From assembly GCA_022823725.1 (NCBI GenBank), contig JAJEHL010000044.1, positions 169,217-233,216 on the forward strand: a stretch of DNA of 64,000 nucleotides. Direction: 5' to 3'. The translations under genes were made by a program, and so were the position numbers. Shown piece by piece: positions 25,011-34,476 of this stretch (position 1 is the first letter of the stretch; every line of letters begins with the position of its first letter). The notes under the pieces are model-generated. The model did no database searches, was not told the origin of the DNA, and saw only the letters and a list, made by a program, of their open reading frames with translations. This stretch comes from Candidatus Latescibacterota bacterium. Lineage in GTDB: Bacteria; Latescibacterota; UBA2968.

Positions 25011-26294
25011 ATGGCAGTGACCGAAGAAAGATTGAACATGTTTGAGTTGCAGGAATGCAGCATACCCGAACTCAACAAACACGCGCAGGCTCTCAATATT
25101 CAAGGCTACAGCAGCCTGCGAAGACAAGAACTTATCTTTGCTATTCTCCAGAGCCAAACCGCAAAAAGTGGACGTATCTTCGCCCAGGGTGTGCTCGACA
25201 TACTCGAAGATGGATTTGGCTTCCTCAGATCGCCAAAGTACAATTATTTGCCCGGTCCCGATGACATTTATGTGGGACACTCGCAAATCAAACGCTTCAA
25301 TCTGCGAACTGGAGACACCATATCGGGGCATATTCGCCCACCGAGAGGTGACGAAAAATACTTTGCGCTCATTCGCGTTGAGGCCGTCAATTTTGAAGAT
25401 CCGGAAGTCGCGAAACAAAAAATCCTATTTGACAACCTCACGCCACTGCACCCGGACGAACGCATCGACCTCGAGTACGATCCGCAGGACCTTTCCACTC
25501 GGATCATGAATCTCCTCACCCCAATAGGCAAAGGGCAACGCGGCATGATTGTCGCACCCCCGTTTACGGGCAAGACCATGCTCCTGCAAAAAATTGCCAA
25601 CGCCATTACCAAAAACCATCCCGAAATCACGCTTATTGTCCTCCTCATTGACGAACGCCCCGAAGAAGTCACAGACATGATCCGTTCGGTCGAAGGCGAA
25701 GTCGTCAGTTCGACCTTTGACGAACCCCCGACCCGACATGTACAGGTCGCCGACATGGTCATAGAAAAAGCCAAGCGATTGGTCGAACACCAGCAGGACG
25801 TCGTCATCCTGCTCGACAGCATCACCCGCCTGGCTCGCGCCTATAACACCGTTGCCCCACACAGTGGGCGCATTCTCTCGGGGGGTCTCGACTCTACTGC
25901 CATGCAGTGGCCCAAGCGATTTTTTGGCGCAGCGCGCAACATCGAAGAAGGCGGCAGCCTGACCATTCTGGCAACTGCTCTTGTCGAAACAGGAAGCCGG
26001 ATGGATGAAGTCATCTTCGAAGAATTTAAAGGCACGGGCAACATGGAACTCAAGCTGGACCGCAGGCTCTCCAATCGCCGCATCTTTCCCGCCATTGACG
26101 TATCCATGTCCAGCACGCGCAAAGAAGAACTCCTGCTCAAAGAAAAAGAACTCAACCGCGTTTGGATCTTGCGAAAACTACTCAACCAGATGCAACCTCT
26201 GGAAGCGATGGAATTTTTCACAGAACGCACCAAAGAAAACAAAACCAACGAAGACTTCCTCAATGCCATGAGTGAACCGATTCACGCCTTCTAA
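25011..26294 (+). CDS. rho: Transcription termination factor Rho
   Basis: 427-residue hexameric RNA helicase that ends untranslated transcripts. Domains in order: N-terminal Rho_N helix bundle ('[20 protein letters not shown]'), the RNA-binding cold-shock fold ('[20 protein letters not shown]', '[20 protein letters not shown]'), and the ATPase ('[20 protein letters not shown]', '[20 protein letters not shown]', '[18 protein letters not shown]'). The P-loop reads APPFTGKT (182-189), with Phe185 where nearly all Rho proteins I know have Lys or Arg (PPKAGKT, PPRTGKT); the invariant GKT is intact. The start is ATG 25011 with AGGA upstream; ATG 25038 is possible. Confidence 0.95.
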   Translation: MAVTEERLNMFELQECSIPELNKHAQALNIQGYSSLRRQELIFAILQSQTAKSGRIFAQGVLDILEDGFGFLRSPKYNYLPGPDDIYVGHSQIKRFNLRTGDTISGHIRPPRGDEKYFALIRVEAVNFEDPEVAKQKILFDNLTPLHPDERIDLEYDPQDLSTRIMNLLTPIGKGQRGMIVAPPFTGKTMLLQKIANAITKNHPEITLIVLLIDERPEEVTDMIRSVEGEVVSSTFDEPPTRHVQVADMVIEKAKRLVEHQQDVVILLDSITRLARAYNTVAPHSGRILSGGLDSTAMQWPKRFFGAARNIEEGGSLTILATALVETGSRMDEVIFEEFKGTGNMELKLDRRLSNRRIFPAIDVSMSSTRKEELLLKEKELNRVWILRKLLNQMQPLEAMEFFTERTKENKTNEDFLNAMSEPIHAF

Positions 26295-26304
26295 AACCCA
26301 CAAC

Positions 26305-26333
26305 TTGATTATTTTTGGGTATTTTGGTATATT
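26305..26333 (+). promoter_or_regulatory. Promoter for rpmE2
   Basis: TTGATT (26305-26310), 17-base spacer, TATATT (26328-26333), 50 bases before the L31 start. Confidence 0.6.
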
Positions 26334-26383
26334 CTTCGGCCTGTCTTTCTTTAACAACAATCGAACAACTTGAGGATAATCGC

Positions 26384-26674
26384 ATGAAACCCAATATTCA
26401 TCCAGAATACCGCGACGTAATCTTTGAAGACGTCAGTGCCAACCCACCATTTCGGGTCAAAACGCGTTCGACGCGAACCTCTGAAGAAACCATCGAGTGG
26501 GAAGACGGCAACACCTATCCACTGATCAAAATGGAGATCAGTTCCGCTACCCATCCGTTCTTCACGGGTAAGATGATGCTGGTTGACACCGCCGGTATGG
26601 TCGAGCGCTATCGCCGCCGGTATGGTATTGAAAGCGACGAAGAAGAAAACGCAGAAGAAAAAACCGACAGTTAG
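26384..26674 (+). CDS. rpmE2: 50S ribosomal protein bL31 type B
   Basis: 96 residues starting '[20 protein letters not shown]', with '[20 protein letters not shown]' and '[21 protein letters not shown]', the signature of the zinc-free L31 form (no CxxC). Such paralogs are often the zinc-starvation version, but with no other L31 in view it may be the only one. A longer-than-usual acidic tail ('[16 protein letters not shown]') is present. ATG 26384 follows GAGGA. Between rho and prfA, a common location, and followed by a strong terminator. Confidence 0.92.
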   Translation: MKPNIHPEYRDVIFEDVSANPPFRVKTRSTRTSEETIEWEDGNTYPLIKMEISSATHPFFTGKMMLVDTAGMVERYRRRYGIESDEEENAEEKTDS

Positions 26675-26695
26675 CGACGCGATCCACATATAGAA

Positions 26696-26735
26696 GGGCG
26701 AAACGGCCGCATGCCGCGACTGTTTCGCCCTTTTT
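26696..26735 (+). terminator. Terminator after rpmE2
   Basis: GGGCGAAAC ... GTTTCGCCC stem with a GC-rich loop and TTTTT. It isolates rpmE2 from prfA. Confidence 0.85.
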
Positions 26736-26762
26736 GTGTAGGTAAGAGGTGAAAGAACCACC

Positions 26763-27830
26763 ATGTTTGAACAACTCAAAACCATTGAAACCCGCTATTC
26801 CAAACTCGGCGAAGAAATGGCCAGACCCGAAGTCGCCGCAGACCCCAATCGCATTCGAAAACTCGGCAAAGAATATCGCGACCTCGAAGAAATCGTCACA
26901 ACTTATCGCGACTACAACAACGTGTGCGAAGACCTCGCCGAAGTAAATGACATCATCAGCACATCGGATGACGCCGAACTCGTCGATATGGCGCAGATGG
27001 AAAAAGAAGACCTCGCCCTGCGCGAATCAGACCTGTCCAACAAGCTCAAAACGCTCTTAATCCCCAAAGACCCCAACGACAGCAAAGACACCGTCGTCGA
27101 AATACGCGCAGGTGCGGGCGGAGACGAAGCCGCCCTCTTTGCCGCCGATCTCCACCGCATGTACTCGCGCTATGCAGAAAACACGGGGGGCCGCTGTGAA
27201 ATCCTCAGCTCAAATCCCACGGGAATTGGTGGATACAAAGAGATCATCTTCTTAGTCGTTGGCAACGGCATCTACGGCAGGCTAAAATACGAAAGCGGTG
27301 TACACCGGGTCCAGCGCATTCCCGAAACCGAATCCAGCGGCCGCATCCACACCTCGACAGCCACGGTAGCCGTTCTTCCCGACGCAGAAGATGTCGATAT
27401 AGACATCGATCTCAACGACCTCAAAATTGATGTCTTTCGCTCCTCGGGTCCCGGCGGCCAAAGCGTCAACACCACCGACTCAGCAGTGCGCATCACCCAC
27501 ATGCCATCGGGTCTTGTCGTTACGTGTCAGGATGAAAAATCCCAGCACAAAAACAGAGCCAAAGCACTCAAAGTCTTGCGCTCTCGCCTGCTCGACCAGG
27601 CCATCCGCGAGCAACAGGCAAAAACCGCCGCCGACCGCCGATCACAAATTGGCAGCGGCGACCGAAGCGCGAAAATTCGCACCTACAATTTCCCACAGGG
27701 ACGCGTAACCGACCACCGCATCAAACTCACCCTGCACAGACTTGAAGACATTCTGGACGGCAACATCGCAGAACTCATCGAAGCCCTTCGTCTCTCTGAC
27801 CAAACGGAAAAACTCAAACAACAAGAATAG
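26763..27830 (+). CDS. prfA: Peptide chain release factor 1
   Basis: Reads UAA and UAG. 355 residues with the GGQ motif ('[20 protein letters not shown]'), where the Gln is the target of PrmC, and the tripeptide PET in '[15 protein letters not shown]' in the place of the PxT anticodon. Start ATG 26763 behind AGAGGTGA. The stop codon lies in the first unit of a GAATAGAC tandem repeat, so the repeat has inserted or grown precisely at the gene end. PrmC follows after 153 bases. Confidence 0.95.
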   Translation: MFEQLKTIETRYSKLGEEMARPEVAADPNRIRKLGKEYRDLEEIVTTYRDYNNVCEDLAEVNDIISTSDDAELVDMAQMEKEDLALRESDLSNKLKTLLIPKDPNDSKDTVVEIRAGAGGDEAALFAADLHRMYSRYAENTGGRCEILSSNPTGIGGYKEIIFLVVGNGIYGRLKYESGVHRVQRIPETESSGRIHTSTATVAVLPDAEDVDIDIDLNDLKIDVFRSSGPGGQSVNTTDSAVRITHMPSGLVVTCQDEKSQHKNRAKALKVLRSRLLDQAIREQQAKTAADRRSQIGSGDRSAKIRTYNFPQGRVTDHRIKLTLHRLEDILDGNIAELIEALRLSDQTEKLKQQE

Positions 27831-27907
27831 ACGAATAGACGAATAGACGAACCCCGCCCAACCGCCCAAAACCTCTGGATTGCGGCTTAAAGCCTGCCGC
27901 AATGACG
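27825..27907. repeat. Composite dispersed repeat with REP-like hairpin (copy B)
   Basis: GAATAGAC repeated about three times (27825-27850) followed by a conserved block and hairpin ATTGCGGC (27879-27886) / GCCGCAAT (27896-27903). The tract to 27975 continues with short repeats (GACCACT x2; GATTCG[CT]T x3), with no gene. Confidence 0.8.
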
Positions 27908-27983
27908 ATGGATGGGATTGATCGCTGATTTTTGACCACTGACCACTGACCGCTGATTCGTTGATTCGCTGATTCGTACCCCT

Positions 27984-28841
27984 ATGTCCTCCTCAACCTC
28001 CATTCACCATCTCCTCATCTGGGCCAGAGATATCCTCATCAAAGCGGATGTCCCCAGTCCACAGACAGATGCCGAATGGACACTCGCCCACGTGCTCGAA
28101 TGCCCGCGTTCAGAACTGCTTTCGCGCCAGCCGCTCACACCTGAACAAAACGCGACCTTTCGCAACTTGATACACCGCCGCGCCAATCGCATCCCCCTGC
28201 AACACCTTTTGGGCAACACCGAATTTTACAGCCTCCCCTTTTACGCCTCGCCCGATGCCCTGATCCCCCGACCAGAAACAGAAACCCTCGTCGAAATTGT
28301 CCTCGACCAATTAAAAAACATCACAAGGCCCCGTATCCTCGACATTGGCACCGGATCGGGAATCATCGCCATCACCCTGGGCAAATCACTCCCCGAATCG
28401 CATGTAATCGCCACAGACATATCGCGCAAAGCACTTGACCTCGCCAGCCAAAACGCCCGCCTCAACGGCGTTTCCGACCGCATTTCCTTTCTGCAAGCCG
28501 ACCTCCTCACACCCTTTGCACCGCCAGAGGGCTTCCATGCCATCCTCTCCAACCCCCCCTATATTCCCAGCCGTGCAATTGACGCGCTACAACCCGAAGT
28601 CCGCGCCCGTGATCCTCGCCTCGCCTTAGACGGAGGCAGAGACGGCCTCGACTTCTATCGCAAAATCATTCCCACCAGTGTCCCTTTGCTCGCGCCGGAC
28701 GGATTATTGGGTTTGGAAATCGGCCACGACCAGGCAGATGCCGTCACTCAACTCCTCGCGCGACAAAGTGGCCTCACCCACATCGCTACCCACACCGACC
28801 TGAGTGGATATCCCCGCGCAGTACTCGCTCACAGGCGGTAA
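27984..28841 (+). CDS. prmC: Release factor glutamine methyltransferase
   Basis: Methylates the Gln of the GGQ motif in release factors. 285 residues with the helical N-terminal domain, the SAM-binding fingerprint 'RILDIGTGSGIIAITLGKSL' and the catalytic NPPY in 'ILSNPPYIPS', followed by 'EVRARDPRLALDGGRDGLDF' and 'GLLGLEIGHDQ'. Directly downstream of its substrate prfA, the usual order. Confidence 0.95.
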   Translation: MSSSTSIHHLLIWARDILIKADVPSPQTDAEWTLAHVLECPRSELLSRQPLTPEQNATFRNLIHRRANRIPLQHLLGNTEFYSLPFYASPDALIPRPETETLVEIVLDQLKNITRPRILDIGTGSGIIAITLGKSLPESHVIATDISRKALDLASQNARLNGVSDRISFLQADLLTPFAPPEGFHAILSNPPYIPSRAIDALQPEVRARDPRLALDGGRDGLDFYRKIIPTSVPLLAPDGLLGLEIGHDQADAVTQLLARQSGLTHIATHTDLSGYPRAVLAHRR

Positions 28842-28889
28842 GACGTAAAAGGTAAAAGGGCCACCCCCTCTTACCTCTCACCGCTTTTA

Positions 28890-28918
28890 TTGACTTTTAC
28901 GACCTTTTTTGTTACTTT
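28890..28918 (+). promoter_or_regulatory. Possible promoter for the polyprenyl synthase-secDF unit
   Basis: TTGACT (28890-28895), 17-base spacer, TACTTT (28913-28918), 70 bases before the start of the synthase gene. Confidence 0.35.
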
Positions 28919-28987
28919 CTCACGCCTTAAACCCATCGTATCGTCGATGGTTTATATTCGTTTGTCTCACCCCTTTATAAACGCGCT

Positions 28988-29956
28988 ATGTTAGACCAAA
29001 TTTTTGCGCCCATCCAATATCAGATCGCACGCTTTGAAACCCGTCTGGAAGAAATCATGACGGCCTCTGATGTCGGGGGCATACAAAAAATGGCCTATCA
29101 CGTTGTTAAAAACAGGGGCAGGCGTTTTCGACCTGCTCTTGCATTCTTAACAGCGCAGGCCGTAGGCGAGTGTTCAGATGCGGTGATCGATGCTGCTGTA
29201 GGCGTTGAAATTATACAAACGGCATCGCTCATTCACGATGACGTAATCGACAACGCGGAAACGCGCCGGGGTGCCGACGTCTTACACCTCCAATGGGGCA
29301 ACCGCGCAGCCATTTTGATGGGCGATTTTCTTTTTGCCAAATCAATGCAAGTGCTCGTTGGACTCAACTCTCTACCGGTCATGGACGCCACGACCCACGC
29401 GATACAGCGCGTCGTCGAAGGAGAAATACTCGAGGGCGAAATGTCTTCTTCGGGCGAAGCGTCGCTCTATTTTCGCATGATCAACAAAAAAACGGCATCA
29501 CTGCTCGCGCTGGCTTGCGAATTGGGTGCTATTTTGGGCAATGGATCGCCCAACCAGATCGCTCGCATGGCGTCTTTCGGCAGTGAAATCGGCGTTGCCT
29601 TCCAGATTACCGACGACGTCCTCGACCTGATGGGCAGTGCAAATAACATGGGCAAACCCACGGGAAACGATCTTCGAGAAAAAAAATTGACCCTGCCCTT
29701 AATTCGGGCACTGGCAAACTGCAAAAATGGCGAAGCTGCCCATATTCGCAGCAAAGTACTCAATGGCGTAGAAACCGACAGTGACTGGCGAGAAATCATG
29801 CGCTTTGTCCAGCGCTATCGGGGCGTAGAAGCCGCGCGAGAAGAAGCGCGTTCTTATGCACAATCCGCTCTCAAAAATCTGAATGCTCTACACACCTCCA
29901 GCGCGCGCGACGCGCTTGCACTGGCGGTTCAACACGTAGTTGAACGCGACCAGTGA
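28988..29956 (+). CDS. Long-chain polyprenyl diphosphate synthase
   Basis: Trans-type prenyltransferase of 322 residues making the side chain of menaquinone or ubiquinone. It has the first Asp-rich motif 'SLIHDDVIDNAETRRG', 'MGDFLFAKSMQVL', 'EGEILEGEM', and the second 'AFQITDDVLDLMG'. The region before the first motif has small residues (VEIIQTASLIHDD), as in octaprenyl- or heptaprenyl-type (IspB/HepT) enzymes rather than farnesyl synthases. Placed 29 bases before secDF. Confidence 0.9.
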   Translation: MLDQIFAPIQYQIARFETRLEEIMTASDVGGIQKMAYHVVKNRGRRFRPALAFLTAQAVGECSDAVIDAAVGVEIIQTASLIHDDVIDNAETRRGADVLHLQWGNRAAILMGDFLFAKSMQVLVGLNSLPVMDATTHAIQRVVEGEILEGEMSSSGEASLYFRMINKKTASLLALACELGAILGNGSPNQIARMASFGSEIGVAFQITDDVLDLMGSANNMGKPTGNDLREKKLTLPLIRALANCKNGEAAHIRSKVLNGVETDSDWREIMRFVQRYRGVEAAREEARSYAQSALKNLNALHTSSARDALALAVQHVVERDQ

Positions 29957-29985
29957 CTCACACTTAAACGGAGTAACTTACTGCG

Positions 29986-32514
29986 ATGACCCGAGAATAC
30001 TGGCGTTTGTTAATCATCTGTGCGACCATAGTGCTCGCACTTTTTTATCTCTATCCCACCTACCAATTTTACTACGCACCTCCGGAAAATTTAGACCAGC
30101 GAGAGCGCGTAAAACAGCAGGCCATCAATCTGGGATTGGACTTGCAAGGGGGTATCCACCTCGTTCTCGAAGTGGATCAAACCAATCTCTCAGAAGATGA
30201 AAAAACAGACGTGGTTGCGCGCGCCCTCGAAATTATCCGCAATCGCATCGATCAATTTGGCGTCTCTGAACCCATTATTCATCGCGAAGGCGATTGGCGC
30301 ATCGTGGTCGAATTGCCGGGTGTGCAAGACATCGAACGCGCCAAGGGCCTGATCGGCAAAACCGCACGCCTCGAATTTAAAATCCTCAAATCCGACGCCG
30401 ACCGCGCTGGCATAATCGAAAAAATTGACCAACACCTTGCCGCACAAGCACCTGTTGACAGCGCGAAAGCCGAAGACCCGCTCCTCGGGCAACCGGCTGA
30501 AGAAATCCCATCTCTCTCTCGCTATATGCTCTCTTCTCGGGGAGACTTCGTGGTGCCGGAAGACAATATACTAACCGTGCGAGATCTTCTGAATCGCCCG
30601 GACGTACAAAAGCTCTTGCCACCCGACGCACAATTCCTGTGGAATTCCAAAGACGAAGAAATGGGCGACGGTCAACGCTACCGCGCGCTTTATTATCTCA
30701 AAAGGCGCGTAGAAATGACGGGCGAAATCCTCTCCGATGCCTCTGTCACAACCGGACAATCTTTTGAAAACGCCGGTCAACCCATTGTCAACTTCACCAC
30801 CACCAGCCAGGGTGTGCGCCTCTTTGGGCGCGTCACGGGCGCCAACGTGGGCGAACGCATGGCCATTATCCTCGACGATCAGGTCTATTCCGCGCCCACA
30901 ATCCGCTCCAAAATCAACCAAGGCTCGGGCATTATTGAAGGCACGGGCACCATTGACGAAGCCAAAGACCTCGCCATTGTCTTGCGCGCGGGTGCGCTAC
31001 CCGCCGACGTCAATATCGTCGAAGACCGCACCGTGGGACCATCGCTTGGGCGCGATTCCATAGAACAGGGCAAAAACGCAGCCCTCATCGGCCTCGTCAT
31101 CGTCATCATCTTCATGGTCATCTACTACGGCTTTTCGGGCCTCGTCGCCGATCTTGCACTCGTGCTCAACCTCGTCTTTGTCATGGCCATACTCGCGGCA
31201 TTTCAAGGCACGCTCACCCTGCCCGGCATAGCGGGTATTATTTTAACCATCGGTATGGCAGTAGATGCCAACGTGCTGATACTCGAACGCATCCGCGAGG
31301 AATTGCGCGCAGAAAAAACCGTGCGGGTAGCCATCGAAAATGGTTATGCGCGCGCTGTCCAGACCATCGTAGATGCCAACGTAACCACCATCATCACCGC
31401 CATCGTGCTCTACCAATACGGCACCGGTCCCATCAAGGGATTTGCACTCACCCTGATGATCGGTATCATCTCCTCGATGTTCACCGCCATCTTTGTCACG
31501 CGCACCATTTACGACACCATTGTCTCGCGCCAGGTCAATCCCCGCCTCAGCATTGGCAGGCTGCGCGTATTTGGCGACACCAGCATCAACTTTCTCGGTG
31601 TTCGACGGGGCGCTTTCATCTTGTCCGCTGTTCTCATCCTATTCGGCCTGGGATCCACCATCACCAAAGGCGGTTATAACCTGGGCATCGACTTTGCCGG
31701 CGGCACATTGCTCGAACTGCACTTTGATCCCCCGGCCTCTGTCGGCGACATCCGCCAGTCCCTGGGCGACGTCCGCGTTGAGGACCAGAGCATGGACTTG
31801 CGCAACAGCGAAATCAAAGAATTCGGCACGGTCAACGACATCCTCATTCGCGTGGAAGAAGAAGCCGAAGGCACGGCCATCGCAGACGCCATAAAAACCA
31901 GACTCAAATCCGATTTTGCCGGCAATATTCAAGATGAGACCGAGTGGTTGCGGCGGCAGGAAGCCGTCGGCCCCAAAATAGGCGAAGAACTCAAGACCAA
32001 TGCCGTATATGCCATCCTCGTCGCAATGATACTCATTATCGTCTATGTGTGGTGGCGCTTCAGGCAAATCGAGTTCGGGATCGCAGCCGTCATCGCCCTT
32101 TTCCACGACGTCATGATCACCCTCGGGATCTTTTCAGTTATGAATTGGGAGATCTCCCTGGCCATTGTGGCGGCTCTGCTCACCATTGTGGGGTACTCCC
32201 TCAACGATACAATTGTGGTCTATGACCGCATCCGAGAAGACATCAAATTGTACCGCCGCGATACCTTTGGCAGCGTAATCAACCGCGCCATCAACGAGTG
32301 TCTCAACCGCACGGTACTCACCTCGGGCACCACCATGTTGGTCGTCCTCTCCCTCATCTTTCTGGGCGGAGAAGTAATCCGCGACTTTGCATTCGCCCTG
32401 CTCATCGGCGTCATCGTGGGAACCTACTCCTCGGCATTTGTCGCATCGCCCATCGTGGTCGAATGGCACAACCGCCGGGAAGCAAAAGCGAGACAGGGAC
32501 GGAGTGCGGCGTAG
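29986..32514 (+). CDS. secDF: Fused protein-export membrane protein SecDF
   Basis: 842 residues joining SecD and SecF in one chain. The SecD half has the first transmembrane helix ('ATIVLALFYLYPTYQFYY'), 'LGLDLQGGIHLVLEVDQ', the P1 periplasmic part, and helices with 'GMAVDANVLILERIREELRA' and 'IVDANVTTIITAIVLYQYGT'. The SecF half starts near 'RLRVFGDTSINFLGVRRGAF', with 'NLGIDFAGGTLLELHFDPP' and 'YSLNDTIVVYDRIREDIKLY'. It uses the proton gradient to help SecYEG move proteins across the membrane. Fused SecDF is common in FCB bacteria and Bacillus. Adjacent to the terminator at 32537. Confidence 0.95.
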   Translation: MTREYWRLLIICATIVLALFYLYPTYQFYYAPPENLDQRERVKQQAINLGLDLQGGIHLVLEVDQTNLSEDEKTDVVARALEIIRNRIDQFGVSEPIIHREGDWRIVVELPGVQDIERAKGLIGKTARLEFKILKSDADRAGIIEKIDQHLAAQAPVDSAKAEDPLLGQPAEEIPSLSRYMLSSRGDFVVPEDNILTVRDLLNRPDVQKLLPPDAQFLWNSKDEEMGDGQRYRALYYLKRRVEMTGEILSDASVTTGQSFENAGQPIVNFTTTSQGVRLFGRVTGANVGERMAIILDDQVYSAPTIRSKINQGSGIIEGTGTIDEAKDLAIVLRAGALPADVNIVEDRTVGPSLGRDSIEQGKNAALIGLVIVIIFMVIYYGFSGLVADLALVLNLVFVMAILAAFQGTLTLPGIAGIILTIGMAVDANVLILERIREELRAEKTVRVAIENGYARAVQTIVDANVTTIITAIVLYQYGTGPIKGFALTLMIGIISSMFTAIFVTRTIYDTIVSRQVNPRLSIGRLRVFGDTSINFLGVRRGAFILSAVLILFGLGSTITKGGYNLGIDFAGGTLLELHFDPPASVGDIRQSLGDVRVEDQSMDLRNSEIKEFGTVNDILIRVEEEAEGTAIADAIKTRLKSDFAGNIQDETEWLRRQEAVGPKIGEELKTNAVYAILVAMILIIVYVWWRFRQIEFGIAAVIALFHDVMITLGIFSVMNWEISLAIVAALLTIVGYSLNDTIVVYDRIREDIKLYRRDTFGSVINRAINECLNRTVLTSGTTMLVVLSLIFLGGEVIRDFAFALLIGVIVGTYSSAFVASPIVVEWHNRREAKARQGRSAA

Positions 32515-32536
32515 GTTGAGATAGATCAAAAGAAAG

Positions 32537-32575
32537 AAGCACCTGATCGGATGAGATTGATCGGGTGCTTTTTTT
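32537..32575 (+). terminator. Terminator after secDF
   Basis: AAGCACC ... GGTGCTT stem with a GATC-containing inner part, then T7. Confidence 0.8.
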
Positions 32576-32593
32576 ATTTATATATATCCTTAT

Positions 32594-33676
32594 TTATTCA
32601 CCCCCAGCCACATACCCCCGTGTAATATCGATAATCAACCCAATATCATACCGCGCATCTTCCACGGGTGTGCGGCACGGCTCGCCATTTGTAATACACG
32701 CGTAAAAATGCCGAAGTTCTCGCACAAAAGGACTCTCCCAATCGATCTCGGGACTGCGCGTACCGTGAGACCCATTGGCGTGAATCTCCAGCACATCGAG
32801 TGTTGACAAAATCCCCCGTGCAAACCCCGTGGGATACGACAGAATGACGCGCTTATCGTCCTTGTGAACCTCGAGCGTCTCCTTAAAATGCCACAAATCG
32901 GGCAAATCAATCCACGTAGCCACACACCGCGCCCCCGATGCATATTGCAAAATCGTCGTCATCGCCCGTCCGCCTTGCCACACCTCGGTACTCACCACAT
33001 GCGTCGGATTCCCCAGCATCAGACGCAAACCGTACAAATCGTGAATCATACTCCCCGACAGCGTAAAAAACGCCCGTGCAACATCATCCGACACATCGCC
33101 CACCGCCTGCTTCAAAGCAACCTGCCGCGCCTCATTCCTCTCGGCTGCGGCTTCGGGCGGCAAATCGTCAAAATAGGTCAACTCAAACTGCTTCAAATGC
33201 AAATTATTATTCGGATGCAAATGATTCACCTGCACAAAACGCACATCGCCCGCATCCCCCACCTCTTCCCGAGCCAACTCATACGCCGGATCATAAACCT
33301 TCATATACCCCACCTGCCCCACCGTCCCCGCTCGCGCCCTCGCAGCACATATCGCATCGACCTCCTCGAGCGAATAACACATCGGCTTCTCAATAAACAC
33401 ATGCTTACCCGCCTCAAAAGCCGCCACCGCCAATTCCGTCTTCGGATCGGCATGACACAAAATCACCGCATCTACATCCCGCGCATTGAGCAACTCATGC
33501 GGATCAGTCGTATAATTCGGCACACCAAAAACCTCTGCCAGCCATCGCGCCAACCCCGGCGAAATATCGCACACCCACGTCACCTCATAAAGCGCGTGTA
33601 AAATCGCCAGATTTGGCATATGCTGCACCTGAGCAATCGCCCCGCAACCAATAATCCCCATTCTGATCTTCGACAT
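32594..33676 (-). CDS. Gfo/Idh/MocA family oxidoreductase
   Basis: NAD(P)-dependent sugar-type dehydrogenase of 360 residues. Rossmann part: 'MGIIGCGAIAQVQHMPNLAI', 'VDAVILCHADPKTELAVAAF'; the hallmark EKP at 'KHVFIEKPMCYSLEEVD'; then 'GYMKVYDPAYELAREEVG' and the C-terminal sheet with 'MIHDLYGLRLMLG'. The catalytic Lys is expected in EKP; the substrate is probably a sugar or inositol derivative. A GAGGAGGGTA site precedes the start. Neighbours are unrelated (pcp on the same strand upstream). Confidence 0.9.
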   Translation of the reverse strand: MSKIRMGIIGCGAIAQVQHMPNLAILHALYEVTWVCDISPGLARWLAEVFGVPNYTTDPHELLNARDVDAVILCHADPKTELAVAAFEAGKHVFIEKPMCYSLEEVDAICAARARAGTVGQVGYMKVYDPAYELAREEVGDAGDVRFVQVNHLHPNNNLHLKQFELTYFDDLPPEAAAERNEARQVALKQAVGDVSDDVARAFFTLSGSMIHDLYGLRLMLGNPTHVVSTEVWQGGRAMTTILQYASGARCVATWIDLPDLWHFKETLEVHKDDKRVILSYPTGFARGILSTLDVLEIHANGSHGTRSPEIDWESPFVRELRHFYACITNGEPCRTPVEDARYDIGLIIDITRGYVAGGE

Positions 33677-33698
33677 CGTACCCTCCTCATCATCTGTT

Positions 33699-33740
33699 CA
33701 TCTGCGTCCATCTGCGTCCATCTGCGTCCATCTGCGGATA
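33699..33740. repeat. 10-bp tandem repeat
   Basis: TCTGCGTCCA repeated exactly three times (33701-33730) and a fourth diverged unit ending GGATA. A related TCTGCGG-type tract is at 47636-47667, so it is a dispersed intergenic sequence family. Confidence 0.75.
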
Positions 33741-33746
33741 ACACTT

Positions 33747-34331
33747 CTATATATTTTCCACCACAGCCGTAACCCCGGCAACCACACCTGTCCGAATCAT
33801 CTCCAACGCCATACTCGGCTGCGACCTCCCCAGTTCCGTAACAAGCTCCGGCGTAGGCGGCACATGAATAAAACCCGCAGGCAGATCATCCTCAGCAATC
33901 AGATGCAGCACAGAATACATAATATGATTGCACAAAAACGTACCCGCCGAATACGTCAACCGCGCCGGCACTTTAGCATCCGCCATCCGCTGAACCATAG
34001 CCCGGGTCGGCAACGTAGAAAAATAGGCATCCGGACCCCCTTCAACAATGGGATAATCGACCCCATCTATCACCTTCAAATTAATCCCAACGCGCTCGAC
34101 ATGCAGCGCAGACGCAGAACCGTGCAACCCCAAACACACCACCGCCACCGGCTCGTACTCTGCAACAAGCGAGGCAACCTTATCAATATCCGCCCCGTGA
34201 ACAACCGGCAACACAGCAGACACAACCTCGCATCCGCCAATCGAAGACCCGTCCAGAGACTCAGCCACAGCGCCCGATGGATTGGACGACCACTCTGCCC
34301 AGGGTTCAAAACCCGTCAGTAAAATTTTCAT
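33747..34331 (-). CDS. pcp: Pyrrolidone-carboxylate peptidase (pyroglutamyl peptidase I)
   Basis: Removes N-terminal pyroglutamate from peptides. 194 residues with the Cys protease triad: Glu in 'VERVGINLKVIDGVDYP', Cys in 'TYSAGTFLCNHIMYSV', His in 'GFIHVPPTPE'. The N-terminus has 'MKILLTGFEPWAEWSSNPS', the conserved GFEPF-like opening. Cytosolic. Upstream (34332-34476) lie REP-like hairpins and no gene. Confidence 0.92.
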   Translation of the reverse strand: MKILLTGFEPWAEWSSNPSGAVAESLDGSSIGGCEVVSAVLPVVHGADIDKVASLVAEYEPVAVVCLGLHGSASALHVERVGINLKVIDGVDYPIVEGGPDAYFSTLPTRAMVQRMADAKVPARLTYSAGTFLCNHIMYSVLHLIAEDDLPAGFIHVPPTPELVTELGRSQPSMALEMIRTGVVAGVTAVVENI

Positions 34332-34367
34332 ACAAATTCCTCAGATGTGATAAGTCAAAACCTCTGG

Positions 34368-34433
34368 ATCGCGGCTTCAAGCATGCCGCGATGACAAGGG
34401 CATGAGCCTGCCCCGTAATGCTTTTATACGGGG
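34368..34433. repeat. REP-like hairpin (copy C) and a second hairpin
   Basis: ATCGCGGC (34368-34375) / GCCGCGAT (34385-34392) belongs to the same hairpin family as copies A, B and D. Next to it CCCCGT (34411-34416) / ACGGGG (34428-34433) forms a second stem. Located between pcp and the 685-residue gene. Confidence 0.7.
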
Positions 34434-34476
34434 TCACACCCCTGCTTAAGGCGTCCAGTGGATTTAGGCAAGAAAC

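Noticed and set aside
24819..25418. 199-codon minus-strand ORF over the rho start
   Set aside because: Antisense to rho, low-complexity shadow of the coding strand.
27642..27902. Minus-strand ORF starting like the histidine kinase (MRQALSRNPEVLGG)
   Set aside because: The shared start is the translated dispersed repeat, not a real protein end.
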